Source of the DNA: a virus
DNA: 44,041 bases
Direction: 5' to 3' (one strand)
Virus record (IMG/VR): IMGVR_UViG_3300021376_000116
Span: 1-44,041 of that record
The position numbers were made by a program, and so were the translations under genes. Below are positions 27,001-34,621 of this stretch, in pieces. Within the stretch, counting starts at the first letter, position 1. Each line of letters begins with the position of its first letter. The notes beneath the pieces are model-generated. The model was not told where the DNA came from. It ran no database searches and was given only the letters and a program-made list of their open reading frames with translations.

Positions 27001-30000
27001 TTCCTTATCTTTGCCAAATGTTTCAAATATTTCAATCATTTGCATAGGATCTATTTGTCCACTACCCATTTCCATTTTTAGAGTATACTTCATTTCATCT
27101 GAAATTTTTGCATCATCGATTTGAGTCTTTGCCAATGGTGCAACATCTTCTAGTGCTGTTCCCTTATATTGTTTTGTTATTGCCTTGTTTGCACCAGTCA
27201 TTAATGCTTTTCTAGTTGCGCCCTCTGATTCTTTAAAATTCTTTTGAATGTCTTTTACAAGTGTAGAATTTTCCTCAAGCAATCTAACTCTATCCTTGGC
27301 ATAATTTCTTGAGAGTTCATCCATTTTGTTCTGATCTCCCTTAGCCCTAGCAATATCCATTTGTTTTAGATACTCTAACTCTACAGAATCTTGCATTTCT
27401 TGTTGTTGCTGAAGAGCAATTTTTTGCATAGCAACACTTGCTCCAGATGCCTGACCTATTCTTTTTTGTCTATCTTTTCTTCCATACAGATTTCCTGCAA
27501 AAGAGCCAATTCCAGTACCAACAACGGCTCCGATTTTTGTTCCAAGTGCTGCACCTGCAACCGTACCCGCTCCAGGAATAACAGATCCTATAAGCGCTCC
27601 AAGTCCTCCTCCAGCAATGGCTCCTCCAAGGGCTCCTGCTCCAGCCCCTGCTAATGTGTATCCGCCAGCAACACCTATATCTTTAAGGCCTCTCATACTC
27701 GCAAAAGATCCTGCCTCTTTTGCTTTATCTGTAGCGAGATTCATCTTATCTCTTGTATCTGTAAGAAGTTTTACTCTAATACCTATTGGATCTTTTAATA
27801 AATTTTCTCCGTTTGGACCAAGCAATGCTATTAAATCTGCATTTACTTTAATGCCAAATGAATAATCTCCAAGTTCTTGTGCAAGATTTGCCACAATGCT
27901 TCGTGCCTGTGCTGGGGTAAGTGCTCCAGATGCAACTGCAGTTGCCATTTGATTTGCAACTTGGCCTTGTGCCATATCTTTGCCACCCAACTTCATGCTT
28001 TGTGAAACATTTTTTAGCATGGCTTTACCTTGTTCTCCAGCCATGAATGATTGACCAAATGTTGTTTTTCCAGTTTGAATCTGAAAAGGAGAAAACCTTT
28101 CTTTTCTTTTTCTATCCATAATCTCACCAGCAGACACAGTGTTTGCAAATTTTGATAAACCTCTTATTGCTTGAGATCCAGAACCTAATGCTTCTGTAAG
28201 TTCTATTGCAGCATCCTGTGCCCTATCAAACTGTATTTTTTGATATGCGTATGCGGCTACTACTAGACCTACACCAACAGCAAGCGCTGCAAATTTGTTT
28301 TGAAGCATTGGCAAAATCATAGCAAGACCCATTAAAGGCATCATTATTTTTTGTGAAATTTCTCCGACTTTGCCTGGCGCCATTGACCCTATCATGGCCA
28401 AACCTGCTACTCCCATAGCAGCACCGCCCATGCCCATGCCTCCTCTAGGCTTTGGATTATTTGGGTCATCAGGCTTTGCTTTTGCTGCTTGTCTTGCTTT
28501 AAAAGATTCTAAAATTTTTGATGAGGTAGACTTCAACTTTGATTTAACTCCCGCTGCACCCATCCCCTGTTTAATAGTTTGTGTCATATTATCAGTTACA
28601 ACTTTTTGTGTAACTGCAACATCTTTAGCAATAACATTTAATTGTTTGCCAGATTTTTTTAATGAACCTATTTTTCGTCTTAAGGATTTTTGTTCTGCAT
28701 CTATTGGACCATCACCATAAAGAGCAGTTCTAGATGCTGCTGCTTTTGCTTGAGAATTTGCTTTATCGATTGCAGTTTTTACATCTTGAGAGGAAAGTGG
28801 AGCGTCTCCTTTTCCAAGAATTCTTACACCCCTTGGTCCCTGTCTAACTGATGGCGCTATTGATGCTGGGGCAATTCTTGAATCTGCTGGTCCTCCAGTA
28901 GACTTAAACTTTCTATTATTTGGCTCTGATTTTATTTCTTTAACTTTACCGTCTTTATCTTCAATAACTTCATCAGGCTTTACTAAAATAGAACTGTGCT
29001 TTTGATGTAGTGATTTCCAGTCTACCTTTAATCCTTCTCTAAGTCTGTCGAGCATAGCAACATATTGTGATTTTAGGGGATTATCTGCAGACATCTTTGC
29101 AACATATGACTCTGCATTATTTAATTGCCTTTGAATTTCTGCTTTCATTTGACGATCATATTCGGCTGGAGTCAAATTTAGAGCAATATCTTTTGTTGCA
29201 TTTGCAAACCAATTTGGAGAATTCTTTGCCTGCTTCCCTGGAACACCCTTTAGATTTTCTTCTGCCATTTCAACCAAAGATGGCATTTTAGTTTCTAATG
29301 CAGCAACACCTGACGCTTTACTTAATACTCCAGCACGACCAACATCTGTTAGGGCATTGCCACCAAGATTACCCATCTTAAGATCTTTGTCGCCACGAAG
29401 ATTTGCTGCTACTAGTTGTCTAAAGTATTGTTCTTGTGTAAATGACTTAGACATTAATTCAGCATACTTGGGATCATACTTAGATTCTAAAACAATAATT
29501 TTTCTCTTACCTTGTGGATCTGTAGGATCAATCATTGTTGCTATTTTTTGTTTTGGAACATCTAGACCTTGAACTTTTCTAGCAAAATCTGTTGCTTCTT
29601 TTTCTGCAAGAGCGTTTAATTCGCTCATCATAGGCTTTACAAAAACCCTTTGACCGTTTGGTTTTTCAAAAACTCCACCAATTTCTCTTACATCAAAACT
29701 TCTTCCTGTAGTTTTTGATACTTGTTTTCCAAAATTTGTAGGCTTCTTTTGTCCAGTTTTTGTTTTTGCTGCTTCATCTGCTATAGACTTTAAGGTTGCC
29801 TCTTGACTTCTTGCTTTTTCCATATTCTCTTGAATTAGTTCTGGTGCTGTTACTGCCCCACCACTTGTAGGCTTTTGACTTATAACTGGAGTTGTTCCTG
29901 CTCCAAGTCGATTCATATTTACAACAGTGCCATCATTAAGAGTAACTGTAGAAGATTTTGTTACAACCTTGTCAGTTCTTCCTTCCCCCGTTCCAAAACC

Positions 30001-32763
30001 CTCTTTGATATCAAAATCTTTTATAAAACCTTTATCTTTTGCATTTTGAAGTATTCTTCTGCTCTCTTCTGGAGCACTTCCAAGACCCTTACCCATGTTA
30101 AATCTTGAGTCAGTTTGATAAAGTTGCTTTGCTTTTTGATACGCTTTGTCTTCAGGGTTTATATATTTTGGAACCTGAGTTTTAAAAATATCATCTACTA
30201 TTCTGTCATTTATATATGGGCTAGTGCTTAACTTAAATGAGTCTAGGAATGCTTTATCTAAGGCTGCAGCCTGTGTTGCATTCATTCCAGATGGTTTCCA
30301 TTTTTCTGGACCTCTTCTTTCCCACTCATCTATAAATTCTTGAACTGGAACACCAGTAGTAAGGCTTGGCATTGCTTTGTTCATCCACTCAGGGAAGTCA
30401 AACACTAGGCCGTGCTTAGTTGTTGTAGTAGTAGGTATACCTTGAGATTTAAATATTTGTTCCATAGCAAGAAGTTTATTTTTTTGATCTTGCGTCATAT
30501 ATGGATTATTTTTTATAATATCTTGTATTGCTTTTGGAGTGCTCTTTCCTCCAACATGTGTCTTGTTTGTTACATTGTTATCTTTTTTAATTTCAGGGGT
30601 TCCATTGTTAAACCCTGGAATTGTTCCGCCTGCAACCATGTGCCTAATGAATGGTTTGTTTGCTGGATCCTGTGCTGGTCCTGCTGGAATAACTGCCTCT
30701 CCAGGAGAAGCAAGAATTGGAACAATATCTCCTGCACCCTTTGGTCCTGGAATGCTCGTAATACCAGTAGAATACTTTTTGCTTTGTGGCATTCTGCCTT
30801 TACCAACTGGGCCAACAAATCCTAATTGAGAAGCAATTGCATTTTTATATGCTGCTGCTAACGCATTTACTGCTGCAGTCTCAGATGTAAATGTTTGTCT
30901 TAGTTTTTGATGAACCTGATCAAGAGATGCTGCTACGGCAGATGCTTCAAGTTGTTGCTGAGTTAAATAGTCTGTCTGATTTCCAAGTATCTGTGTTGAT
31001 GCTCCAGTCCTATTAAATGCAGACTTTAAGGTTGTAAATAACTTAATTATATTAGCAAGACCATTCATTAATAGACCAAATGACATTAGTGCTACTGGCC
31101 CAATTGCACCAAGAGCAACAGTCATTATTGTCAAAAACTTTTTACTTCCATCTCCCAAGTTATTAAATTTTTCTAAAATTTTTCCAACAAACTCAACTAC
31201 AGGGGTAAGTGCTTTTAAGAACTGCTCTCCAACTGGTGCAAGAGTTACCTTTAAATCTTCTATCGATTTCTTAAATTTATAAGTTGTTGACTCTTCTATT
31301 CTTGCCAATTCTCGCTCTGAAAGAATTGCAAGTTCTTCTGTAGTTGCTTTTGTTAGTGTTAAAACACGACTTGCCTGATTGCCTTCTCTTACAACATTTT
31401 GAAACAGAGTTGATAATCTTGAAAACTGAAACTTACCAAACAACTGTTCAATTGCACGAGCACGATTAAGAGGATCTAAGGTATCTAGGGCATGTGCAAA
31501 ACTTACTACTGTTGCTGCTACATCTCCCTGATTTGCCTCAACAATTCCCTTAATGTTGATGCCCATCTCGCCAAGCATTTTGGCTGCTTTATCAGATGGA
31601 TTAATCAATGATGCTAAACCAGACTTAAGTGCGTTGGCACCTTCTGATGCATTGATACCGCCTTCTTTCATGGCAGTTAGGAAGAACGCTAAGTCTTCTA
31701 CATCTCCACCAAGTTGCTGTACAACTGGTCCTGCTTTAGGAATAGCGATAGTTAAATCTTCAATAGATACAACGGTTTGGTTTTCAACTGCGTTAAGGAA
31801 GTCAATCTTTTTTGCTAAATCTTCTGCTGCTACACCAAACGCATTAGTTACAGATATTGTTGTTTCCAGGGCTTGCTCTTGCTCAACACCACCAAGAACA
31901 GCAAGTCTTGTTGCTTGGGAAACCTGTGCTGTAAGGTCTGCACCCATCTTGCCCATCGCTGCAGCGTTTGCTGCCATTTCCATGGTTTTTTCTACTGCAA
32001 CTCCATATTTGGTATATTCCTTGGCAAGTAGTTGAATGTTTTTAACCATTTCATTTGTTTCTTCTTGAGTGGTAAACATTTCACCATAAACACGCTTAAA
32101 TCTAATTGTTTGCTCTTCAAGTTTCATGAAAGTTTTTGCAGCGACAGACCCAAGAAGCATAAGCGGAACTGTGAAACCAACCATCAACTGACGGCCAGCC
32201 CATTGAGTATTCTTACCAAAGTTTAGAAGATTTGTTGATCCCTGTCTTAGTAATTGATTTAAAAGTTGTTGGCGCTGTGCTGCTATTTGTGTCTGGGTTG
32301 CTAGATTTTTCATGTCCAGCGTAAGCGGTCTTACCGCAATGGCCTGAAGTGCTCCATTGGCACCACGACCCATTTTTATATATTGAGTCTGTATGTCTTT
32401 TACACGCTCTCGTGCAACTTTATTTATTGTTTCAAATTCAGACTTAAAAAGCCTACCAAAAGTTTTAGTGGCTGCCCCAGTATATCTAAAATATTCTCTG
32501 GAGGATAGTTTATTCTTTTCTAAAGCATTAGTAAAGTGCTCTGTGCTTGTAGCAACCGTTCTCATAGTTGCTTGGAACTTGCCAGTAGCATTTATACTGT
32601 TCATCAAGTTTTGTGCTTGATTTGCTGCTACCGCTGACGCTGCTGCGCCAGACTTTGCCATCTGTGTATGGAAGGCCGATATTTGACGCTGTAGCAGTTT
32701 TAGACTTGCTAAAGCATCTGACGTATCAATATTTACATGAATATTGGATTGAACATCAGCCAT
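24025..32763 (-). CDS. Tape measure protein, very long, with a kinase-like insert
   Basis: A 2912-residue tail length-setting protein. Residues about 215-470 match the TP901-type tape measure core (YGEMFTTQEETNEMVK, then MAANAAAMGKMGADLT, then MKEGGINASEGANALKSGLASL). A D-x-VP-x-x-x-x-PGE motif occurs near 675 and again near 2824. Between them lie an insert with kinase-like residues (K1043, E1056, D1127 to N1132, D1140), two hydrophobic segments (about 1444-1508) and a glycine-zipper stretch (about 1694-1764). A Gly-Pro repeat (about 2655-2672) precedes a Cys pair (C2675, C2686). The rest is coiled coil. At about 0.15 nm per residue the tail would be up to some 430 nm. It starts with AAGAGGTG before ATG and follows the chaperone genes. 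Confidence 0.93.
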   Translation of the reverse strand: MADVQSNIHVNIDTSDALASLKLLQRQISAFHTQMAKSGAAASAVAANQAQNLMNSINATGKFQATMRTVATSTEHFTNALEKNKLSSREYFRYTGAATKTFGRLFKSEFETINKVARERVKDIQTQYIKMGRGANGALQAIAVRPLTLDMKNLATQTQIAAQRQQLLNQLLRQGSTNLLNFGKNTQWAGRQLMVGFTVPLMLLGSVAAKTFMKLEEQTIRFKRVYGEMFTTQEETNEMVKNIQLLAKEYTKYGVAVEKTMEMAANAAAMGKMGADLTAQVSQATRLAVLGGVEQEQALETTISVTNAFGVAAEDLAKKIDFLNAVENQTVVSIEDLTIAIPKAGPVVQQLGGDVEDLAFFLTAMKEGGINASEGANALKSGLASLINPSDKAAKMLGEMGINIKGIVEANQGDVAATVVSFAHALDTLDPLNRARAIEQLFGKFQFSRLSTLFQNVVREGNQASRVLTLTKATTEELAILSERELARIEESTTYKFKKSIEDLKVTLAPVGEQFLKALTPVVEFVGKILEKFNNLGDGSKKFLTIMTVALGAIGPVALMSFGLLMNGLANIIKLFTTLKSAFNRTGASTQILGNQTDYLTQQQLEASAVAASLDQVHQKLRQTFTSETAAVNALAAAYKNAIASQLGFVGPVGKGRMPQSKKYSTGITSIPGPKGAGDIVPILASPGEAVIPAGPAQDPANKPFIRHMVAGGTIPGFNNGTPEIKKDNNVTNKTHVGGKSTPKAIQDIIKNNPYMTQDQKNKLLAMEQIFKSQGIPTTTTTKHGLVFDFPEWMNKAMPSLTTGVPVQEFIDEWERRGPEKWKPSGMNATQAAALDKAFLDSFKLSTSPYINDRIVDDIFKTQVPKYINPEDKAYQKAKQLYQTDSRFNMGKGLGSAPEESRRILQNAKDKGFIKDFDIKEGFGTGEGRTDKVVTKSSTVTLNDGTVVNMNRLGAGTTPVISQKPTSGGAVTAPELIQENMEKARSQEATLKSIADEAAKTKTGQKKPTNFGKQVSKTTGRSFDVREIGGVFEKPNGQRVFVKPMMSELNALAEKEATDFARKVQGLDVPKQKIATMIDPTDPQGKRKIIVLESKYDPKYAELMSKSFTQEQYFRQLVAANLRGDKDLKMGNLGGNALTDVGRAGVLSKASGVAALETKMPSLVEMAEENLKGVPGKQAKNSPNWFANATKDIALNLTPAEYDRQMKAEIQRQLNNAESYVAKMSADNPLKSQYVAMLDRLREGLKVDWKSLHQKHSSILVKPDEVIEDKDGKVKEIKSEPNNRKFKSTGGPADSRIAPASIAPSVRQGPRGVRILGKGDAPLSSQDVKTAIDKANSQAKAAASRTALYGDGPIDAEQKSLRRKIGSLKKSGKQLNVIAKDVAVTQKVVTDNMTQTIKQGMGAAGVKSKLKSTSSKILESFKARQAAKAKPDDPNNPKPRGGMGMGGAAMGVAGLAMIGSMAPGKVGEISQKIMMPLMGLAMILPMLQNKFAALAVGVGLVVAAYAYQKIQFDRAQDAAIELTEALGSGSQAIRGLSKFANTVSAGEIMDRKRKERFSPFQIQTGKTTFGQSFMAGEQGKAMLKNVSQSMKLGGKDMAQGQVANQMATAVASGALTPAQARSIVANLAQELGDYSFGIKVNADLIALLGPNGENLLKDPIGIRVKLLTDTRDKMNLATDKAKEAGSFASMRGLKDIGVAGGYTLAGAGAGALGGAIAGGGLGALIGSVIPGAGTVAGAALGTKIGAVVGTGIGSFAGNLYGRKDRQKRIGQASGASVAMQKIALQQQQEMQDSVELEYLKQMDIARAKGDQNKMDELSRNYAKDRVRLLEENSTLVKDIQKNFKESEGATRKALMTGANKAITKQYKGTALEDVAPLAKTQIDDAKISDEMKYTLKMEMGSGQIDPMQMIEIFETFGKDKESIEKVVQIITKFGGKFANQTMGIVGMFKDKKQSAEFVARISAKKPKGAAKELELFQKIAQSGQVVEQDVLLNYYNTNEDAREALQKDLAKIDALKGKVTLDIATKVLGEDEMAALRADQEYFDSLPPEQQKVYLQNMKVLFSMEGDAALQEQYKNWVNEEGGANKGKSFADFVTAKNFQVTEASKDDTKPTTGGSTPGDGSKVKASPLDDLLKKLRDVRKNQIKVTEGFDASFKSLNKLFGGKKTIGVFSGIENDMRKLGAGEDLIELIVGMDPKEYETKKGKLFEFDAKGNISKIKDGAKSIGDALQSVALGDFVSNQQKMARQIGDQTTALKRLQAAGVEGSVALEAVADATFAAGIANKKLSDEQIEKIVKSWKKATKAAKAYAANEAAINKTKELENRATLLKNITANIAGIASKANASQSDVIDALLNNPELVNMLITPGIDEEAFHALLQAALDSAKTELKIKQLTIDGMEEIFSKGFGNAMDAFDVEETKLRLNFEDANKPLKEEIKKAEELIAIKQEQIRIQEVGLKEIEDQENKVNEKYDERLKALDEVEKANAAISQQQKGQLTLAEALTSGDIAAAARAAQDLRTQSAADVVTKQKDALENARQFELGQLRSKDGKSRIEIEKEIKRIQDEIYEIETKSLEPNRETLRLNELALEKAIEGITVLGQTRNQWERIKNNVDLARVSAAQFVKEMQDALNIVNSLINAYRNQKVNTDAIIPALLVPPGPGPGPGPGPGPGPDPKVCPEGKVLVNGNCVDKPKEEGKKDEPFIPKTPEEARIYAISQMKPSALAAQESGAIGAASLARQIAEYDQRIRNQNLFAQHKQKEIADAAAQAAIDAANKAASYAKFSPGRFAFKSKGGMIKPLYRPMGGLIPYYRPMGGLIPYFLNGGFAKGTDTVPAMLTPGEFIMSKYAVDSYGLDTMRKINSGELSGGSVYNNTYTLTVNAKTDANPNDIAQAVMATIKRVDDRRIRGVAISGRR
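24312..24373 (-). repeat. 30-bp tandem duplication in tape measure gene
   Basis: Two perfect copies of a 30-base unit lie end to end at 24312-24341 and 24342-24371, and the identity continues two bases further. They encode two copies of a ten-residue unit ending in GLIPYY or GLIPYF. A third, worn copy (IKPLYRPMGG) lies just before. A recent in-frame slippage or unequal exchange explains this. Confidence 0.9.
24751..24800 (-). repeat. Hexanucleotide Gly-Pro-coding repeat
   Basis: About eight near-identical 6-base units (CCAGGG or CCAGGA on the plus strand) code for a run of alternating Gly and Pro in the tape measure protein. It is likely a stiff, extended linker ahead of a Cys-containing module. 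The high GC contrasts with the surrounding AT-rich DNA. Confidence 0.9.
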
Positions 32764-32781
32764 CCACTAACACCTCTTTAT

Positions 32782-33105
32782 TTAATTATTTACAAGATTG
32801 CCAAGTAACGCTGCATCCTGAAGTCTAATTCCAGATGCCTCTTCAACGATCTTATATACTGTAGGAAGATCTATATTTTCTTCTAGGGCTTCCTTGTCTT
32901 CCGCCAATTCTGGCTTGTATTGCTGCATTGCGATTTGTACACACTCTATAAGCAAAGTCATGGACTTTTCATTATCTTCTGCGACCTTGGCAATATCTTC
33001 AAACTTTTTCATAAACGGACGAAGTAGCGAGATCTTTAGTGGTCTTACCTTGATCTTTGTTCCATCAATGAGAGTTACTGTTTTTTCTTCTGTGGCAGTT
33101 GCCAT
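32782..33105 (-). CDS. Short tail assembly chaperone (G-like paralogue)
   Basis: A 107-residue protein just before the tape measure gene. It aligns along nearly its whole length with the N-terminal half of the gene upstream: both have IDGT, PLKI, a FxxKFE segment, IAMxQY, and NxDLPTxY. By eye around four in ten residues agree. Siphophages normally make a short (G) and a long (GT) chaperone from one gene through a -1 frameshift; here the short form is a separate gene with its own AAGGAGG ribosome binding site and promoter. No slippery site leading to another long frame exists, because only 18 bases separate it from the tape measure start. It should chaperone the tape measure during tail assembly. 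Confidence 0.75.
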   Translation of the reverse strand: MATATEEKTVTLIDGTKIKVRPLKISLLRPFMKKFEDIAKVAEDNEKSMTLLIECVQIAMQQYKPELAEDKEALEENIDLPTVYKIVEEASGIRLQDAALLGNLVNN

Positions 33106-33132
33106 TTATTCCTCCTTATAAGGTTAAAGTTA

Positions 33133-33141
33133 ATTATACCA
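33133..33141 (-). promoter_or_regulatory. Extended -10 promoter before the short chaperone gene
   Basis: The minus strand reads TGGTATAAT, a perfect TG-N-TATAAT box, in the 56-base gap between the two chaperone genes. The leader would be about 20 bases and contains an AAGGAGG ribosome binding site. No -35 box of note. It may raise the short chaperone and tape measure above the upstream genes. Confidence 0.5.
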
Positions 33142-33161
33142 TAGCGGAGCGTTATTTTTGG

Positions 33162-33842
33162 TTATTCAATAACCTCGTAATCAAGGCCAAAGCCGATTCC
33201 AAATCCAGCCTTTTCTGCATTTTTACCCTGTAGAGCAAGGATATCATTTCCATTTTCTGCCTTGCCTTTACTAAACACTCTAGCCTTCATATCTTCCCAA
33301 GCATTGCTATTACCTGAATTTTTATCAAGATCAACACCCTGCATTGCAGCAGCAAACTTTTTGTCGTTATAGTCTAAATCTCTTTTAACTTTAATAGTTG
33401 TCGTTAGTTCTGGCATTGACAAAGACTCTTCAAGTTCTTCATAGTCTTTCCAAATACCTATAAGAAAAGCCTCTGCTTCTAGTTTGGCCAAGTCCAACGT
33501 CTCCCATGAAGACCCACTATCTACTGCTTGAGACTTTACTGTGTCTTCTGATTTTTGATTAATTTTAATACCTGCTGCAATATCTATAACTTGATAAATT
33601 GTTGGCAAATCTAAATTGTCCTCAAGGTCTTCAATTGTTTTTATTTGTGGCGCATATTGTTTCATTGCTATAAGAGCACAAACTACCAGAACAGATATTG
33701 ATTCATCATCTGTTTTGGTCGACTTTATTGTTTCAAATTTTCTTAAAAATTCTCTTAAATATTTTATTTTAAGTGGGGCAGCCTCAATGACTGTTCCATC
33801 AATAAAAGAGAAATTTCTTTTTTCATATACGCTTGTTGCCAT
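33162..33842 (-). CDS. Long tail assembly chaperone (GT-like)
   Basis: A 226-residue protein between the tail tube and the tape measure. The N-terminal half (about 1-95) is paralogous to the following 107-residue gene. The C-terminal half (about 120-226) is different: acidic, with SMPELTTTIKVKRDL and DYNDKKFAAAMQGVDLD, as in the T domain of chaperones that bind tape measure and tail tube. It appears as one continuous frame, so no programmed frameshift is required. There is no Shine-Dalgarno sequence; an extended -10 element ends 6 bases before the ATG, and a terminator lies just upstream. Confidence 0.75.
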   Translation of the reverse strand: MATSVYEKRNFSFIDGTVIEAAPLKIKYLREFLRKFETIKSTKTDDESISVLVVCALIAMKQYAPQIKTIEDLEDNLDLPTIYQVIDIAAGIKINQKSEDTVKSQAVDSGSSWETLDLAKLEAEAFLIGIWKDYEELEESLSMPELTTTIKVKRDLDYNDKKFAAAMQGVDLDKNSGNSNAWEDMKARVFSKGKAENGNDILALQGKNAEKAGFGIGFGLDYEVIE

Positions 33843-33848
33843 TATATA

Positions 33849-33857
33849 AGTATACCA
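33849..33857 (-). promoter_or_regulatory. Extended -10 promoter for a leaderless chaperone mRNA
   Basis: The minus strand reads TGGTATACT, then the six bases TATATA, then ATG at 33842. With the usual 6-7 base distance from -10 to start, the mRNA would begin at the A of the start codon. It follows directly after a terminator hairpin, which makes an independent promoter here reasonable. Confidence 0.55.
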
Positions 33858-33862
33858 AATGG

Positions 33863-33891
33863 AAAAGCCCAGACTTTCAAGGGTCTGGGCT
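33863..33891 (-). terminator. Intrinsic terminator after the tail tube gene
   Basis: A perfect 9-base-pair stem (AGCCCAGAC pairs with GTCTGGGCT) with an 8-base loop is followed on the minus strand by four T. It lies 17 bases past the tail tube stop and just before the next promoter. It should end or reduce transcription coming from the capsid genes, helping make much tail tube and less chaperone. Confidence 0.8.
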
Positions 33892-33908
33892 AGTCCTATT
33901 AAGTTGTA

Positions 33909-34553
33909 TTATAGAGTACGATCTACGATTTTACCGTATGATGCGTCATCGTTTGGAAGGAGACGGAACGAAACTTCAAACATTGAAGCCTCATCACGCT
34001 TTGCTGATACTGTTACGCTCTCAATTGAGAGTGCACGGTATGCAACATAAATTCTTTCCTTTGGATCTGCAGCGGAACCAGATCCTGGTCCTACTGCAAC
34101 AAGGCCACGCTCTAGTGGAACGTCACCAATATCGCCTGCTGACATTTTTAATGTCTTTAGGGGTCCATCAGTTACCTTGTCTGTATCATCTGCTGCAATT
34201 GCAACTAGAAGATTTTCTAATGTTGCCTCTGCAAATGATGTGTTTAGATTAACTGTCATACCTTGCTTGAATAGACGAGCAACGTCGAGAAGTTGATCTA
34301 CTGCCACCTCACCGAAATCTGGTTGGAATGCTAGTTCCAAACCGTTCGATGTGTATCCTACGTTTGTGAAATCATCATCGCTTGACAATGTTTCTTTGTA
34401 GGATCCTGAGACTGGAGTCATTGCTGGAAGATCTGCCACTGCTTGTACGTCAGTGATTTTTCCATTTGCGTCCAATCCAATTGGACCATCATACGTAAAA
34501 AGTGCTGCTGCACCTACGATAATGTTACTACTTGAACCACGGCTGTATGCCAT
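33909..34553 (-). CDS. Major tail tube protein
   Basis: A 214-residue beta-rich protein with a strong ribosome binding site (AAAGAGGTGA). Features of tail tube proteins are a Gly/Ser-rich N-terminal arm, a long hairpin (FTNVGYTSNGLELAFQPDFGEV), a helix (VDQLLDVARLF), and a late strand set (IYVAYRALSIESVTVSAKRD, then MFEVSFRLLP). It lies immediately before the chaperones and the tape measure, the standard place. The gene is flanked by a candidate promoter and a strong terminator, consistent with very high expression. Confidence 0.8.
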   Translation of the reverse strand: MAYSRGSSSNIIVGAAALFTYDGPIGLDANGKITDVQAVADLPAMTPVSGSYKETLSSDDDFTNVGYTSNGLELAFQPDFGEVAVDQLLDVARLFKQGMTVNLNTSFAEATLENLLVAIAADDTDKVTDGPLKTLKMSAGDIGDVPLERGLVAVGPGSGSAADPKERIYVAYRALSIESVTVSAKRDEASMFEVSFRLLPNDDASYGKIVDRTL

Positions 34554-34604
34554 ATATTCTCACCTCTTTCATTTTATTAAAAGGGGGTTTGTTTCCTCGC
34601 CTTA

Positions 34605-34610
34605 ATTATA
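34605..34610 (-). promoter_or_regulatory. Possible promoter for the tail tube gene
   Basis: A TATAAT box occurs on the minus strand in the 68-base gap before the tail tube gene, with TTAAAT 17 bases upstream as a weak -35. The box lies inside the loop of a possible 8-base-pair stem (TAAAAGGG with CCCTTTTA). The leader would be about 50 bases. Confidence 0.35.
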
Positions 34611-34621
34611 CTACCCTTTTA

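Noticed and set aside
33155-33175. GGTTATT/AATAACC inverted repeat after the long chaperone as a terminator
   Set aside because: The stem is short and AT-rich and no T run follows in the direction of transcription.
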